A stretch of 6,118 nucleotides of DNA from Candidatus Sumerlaeota bacterium (GTDB lineage: Bacteria; Sumerlaeota; T1SED10-198M): positions 1 to 6,118 of the forward strand of contig PWGE01000237.1 of NCBI GenBank assembly GCA_003554345.1, read 5' to 3'. The first letter of the stretch is position 1; every line of letters begins with the position of its first letter. Below are positions 3,985 to 6,118 of this stretch, one piece after another. Under the pieces are notes generated by a model. It was not told where the DNA came from and did not search any database. It saw nothing but the letters and a program-made list of their open reading frames with translations. A program made the position numbers and the translations under genes.

Positions 3985-6118
3985 CTAATAATCTGAAATT
4001 AGACTGAAAGCTCTTGCCATTTCACTATTTTCTGGTAAATGTATTTTTGGTGGCAAAGTTTGCCGTGTAAAATACTGTGGTACTTTTTGACATATCTTAT
4101 TAAAATCGCATTTATTGCATTTGGTTGTATGGGGGCGCATCGGGAAATCTGAGTTTAAAATCCCTGCTACAGCCCATTCAATATTTGCAAGAGCTGCATC
4201 CAGCGCATTTTGTCCTATAGGCACTTCGACTCTTTGGTTATCCTTTAGTAAATGCACACTTCCTGTTTTAGCGTTACCGCCTAAAACTTGTTCGGCAGCA
4301 CGTGCATATAGCTGAACTTGCAAAGATAATTCAGTCCAGTCCAGTTCTTCTTTCATTTGAGGATTTTCACCGGCTTCCATGGTTTTAAATTCAATTATTT
4401 CTGCATTGACAACATTACCCTCATCATCCTCTTTAAGTAATAAATCAATAGAACCGGAAATGAGGCAATAAGCTGCTGGAATTTCAAACCTTACTTCTAC
4501 TTGTCTTTCTCGGCTAAAATCCTCTCGGTAGGCATTAGCATAGTCTTTAGTAATTTGAACGGCACGGTTCCTTGAATTTTCATAGGCACCGGGTCTGTTT
4601 ATAGGATCTGTACTTTGGGGTACATGCTTTAAGTGGAACGTGTCAAGAACTATCTGTTCCACCTCTTCTTCAGAGGGGACCCTGGTTGTATATAACTCAT
4701 GTATTTTTTGAATAGATGTATGGACGGTCTGACCAAAACCGAACATTTCCGGTATAACTGGATTTAATCCAAACCGCTGCCTAAATTGATATCCTTTTGG
4801 ACAATTTAGATAATACTTTATTTCAGAAAAATGAGTGGGATAATCTGTTTCCTCGACTCTTCTTTGAGGTTGAGTAGATGTAATCCCATCAGGAATCTCT
4901 TGCATCCCTTGATTAACATAAGGATATTGTAATAACTGCTGGGTAAAACGTGACCTATTGGCAGAACTCCTTGCACCAGGCAAATTTTCTGCACCTGATA
5001 TGTACAGGTAGCGTTCTGCGCGTGTAACCGCTGTATAAAACAATCTAATCTCTTCAGGTAAAGTGCTCTGATAAGCGCCTCTACTTATTGCAGGTTGCAT
5101 TAAATTAGATGGCAACCATCCTGCATAACTTCTATTCCTCTTCGGGAATCTTTGGGCTTGGACATCCACAATAAAAACACAAGGAAATTCCAAGCCTTTC
5201 ATTTTGTGAACAGTTGATACAGTCACTGCATCCGGTCGTTGAATTAGATCATCCGTTGAAACATTATACCCAGATTCTGCGACATTTCGTAAAAAATTCA
5301 ACATTTCAGAAAAACGTCTGCTGGAGTCAATACTCATGTAAACTGTTTCAACATCCATAATCATACGACTAAAAAGGCCAATATCTCTCATAACATCTTC
5401 ACCAAAACTTGATTGAGCTACATTGAAAGCCTCAAGCAAATCATATACTAACTGCTGGGGGTATAAACGTATCCGTGTCGCACCCTGCGGAATGTGTATC
5501 CGTCTGCTCCAATCAGCTAGTACCCTTACCAATTCGGTGAATACTGCATGAGGGTAAGCTGGTAAAACTTCGTTGCAGTAAAAATCGTGTAAAATAGTTC
5601 TTTCAAGAGGGGCATTACGCAGCAGTTCAAAAGTATCTCGCAAAACTGCAATTTGTGGACGGTCAAACGGACCACCACCAGCTTCCAAGCTAAAAGGTAT
5701 ATTGTGATTGCTTAATACATCTGTAAAAGCAGCATGTCTCGGAGTTCTATCGATATTTGGCTCTCTTGTTGAGCGCATTAATATAGCAAAATCTGCAGGT
5801 GTAAGACCTCTTACTGTTCCATTAGCTTCTTCATAGGTGGTACCCAGCAATGTAAGAATACGTTCTACAACCCACTCTGCTTCGGAAGGTCTGTCTGGAA
5901 ACCATAGTACACTAAAGTCTTGTGGATTGCGGTTGTAAACAGCCCTTGGATTTTTTGGAATACGACTTGGTCCTAACATGGTAGCAGCAAAATTATTCGA
6001 AGCCTGAACAATTGGCTCAGTACTTCGAAAGTTTTCTGTCAGTGAATGAACAGAACATTGAGGATAACGATTCTGGAACTCTAAAATATTGCTTACATCA
6101 GCCCCCCGCCAAGCATAA
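3985..6118 (-). CDS. UvrD/Rep-family SF1 helicase fused to Fe-S PD-(D/E)XK nuclease, N-terminus outside window
   Basis: The frame is open to the window edge, adding 46 residues before the Met at 5979, for 710 visible residues. The visible start YAWRGADVSNILEF is helicase motif III and NFRST (29-33) is motif IV. VSTVHKMKGLEFPCVFIVD (300-318) is motif V, and EEIRLFYTAVTRAERYLYIS (355-374) is motif VI. The C-terminal nuclease has H466 in GFGQTVH, D558 in ISGSID, E576-x-K578 in IIEFK and Q600xxxY604 in QVQLY. Cysteines at 439 (LNCP), 667, 670 and 676 (CNKCDFNKIC) form the AddB/Cas4-like 4Fe-4S site. Walker A and motif II are off-window. Proteins of this design unwind and process DNA ends in repair or in defence islands. 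All nuclease residues are intact and the C-terminus is complete. The nuclease remnant follows directly, suggesting a shared history. Confidence 0.93.
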   Translation of the reverse strand, partial: YAWRGADVSNILEFQNRYPQCSVHSLTENFRSTEPIVQASNNFAATMLGPSRIPKNPRAVYNRNPQDFSVLWFPDRPSEAEWVVERILTLLGTTYEEANGTVRGLTPADFAILMRSTREPNIDRTPRHAAFTDVLSNHNIPFSLEAGGGPFDRPQIAVLRDTFELLRNAPLERTILHDFYCNEVLPAYPHAVFTELVRVLADWSRRIHIPQGATRIRLYPQQLVYDLLEAFNVAQSSFGEDVMRDIGLFSRMIMDVETVYMSIDSSRRFSEMLNFLRNVAESGYNVSTDDLIQRPDAVTVSTVHKMKGLEFPCVFIVDVQAQRFPKRNRSYAGWLPSNLMQPAISRGAYQSTLPEEIRLFYTAVTRAERYLYISGAENLPGARSSANRSRFTQQLLQYPYVNQGMQEIPDGITSTQPQRRVEETDYPTHFSEIKYYLNCPKGYQFRQRFGLNPVIPEMFGFGQTVHTSIQKIHELYTTRVPSEEEVEQIVLDTFHLKHVPQSTDPINRPGAYENSRNRAVQITKDYANAYREDFSRERQVEVRFEIPAAYCLISGSIDLLLKEDDEGNVVNAEIIEFKTMEAGENPQMKEELDWTELSLQVQLYARAAEQVLGGNAKTGSVHLLKDNQRVEVPIGQNALDAALANIEWAVAGILNSDFPMRPHTTKCNKCDFNKICQKVPQYFTRQTLPPKIHLPENSEMARAFSLISDY

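Overview
The window is bacterial DNA in which every supported gene lies on the minus strand. Strong AGGAG/GAGGG-type Shine-Dalgarno sites, a TTG start and moderate to low GC suggest a Gram-positive of the Firmicutes/Clostridia kind. That is inference, because no taxonomic marker is present. The gene content (helicases, PD-(D/E)XK nuclease, Vsr endonuclease, mismatch glycosylase, methyltransferase) is that of an accessory DNA-repair or genome-defence island. Several members are decayed.

Layout in the direction of transcription, from the high-coordinate end: (1) 6118-3985 is the C-terminal ~710 residues of a UvrD/Rep-type SF1 helicase fused to a Fe-S-bearing PD-(D/E)XK (RecB/Cas4-like) nuclease; its N-terminus lies outside the window. 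(2) 3914-3255 is the broken remnant of a second, different nuclease tail of the same kind. It has two frameshifts and a TAA in place of the conserved Gln. (3) 3240-2815 is a complete Vsr-type endonuclease without cysteines. (4) 2806-2248 is a Mug/TDG-family glycosylase gene that starts 8 bp after vsr but is split by one extra T in a run of seven. (5) 2247-1812 is an AT-rich gap with no clear gene, only a short coding-like remnant and a possible promoter. (6) 1811-1221 is a class I SAM methyltransferase that starts at TTG. (7) 1177-1 is a PLD-nuclease/SF2 helicase running off the low-coordinate end.

Functional reading: there appear to be two modules. Vsr and Mug-like proteins both act on G:T or G:U mismatches, the products of cytosine or 5-methylcytosine deamination. 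Their coupling suggests they once accompanied a cytosine-5 methyltransferase that is absent here. The methyltransferase and PLD-helicase form a second two-gene operon of more GC-rich composition, which has the architecture of a restriction- or defence-like system but no identity I can name. I do not see a complete, clearly new system. The most notable points are the coupled Vsr/Mug-like pair, the atypical active-site sequences in both, and the tandem nuclease tails with the downstream one dying.
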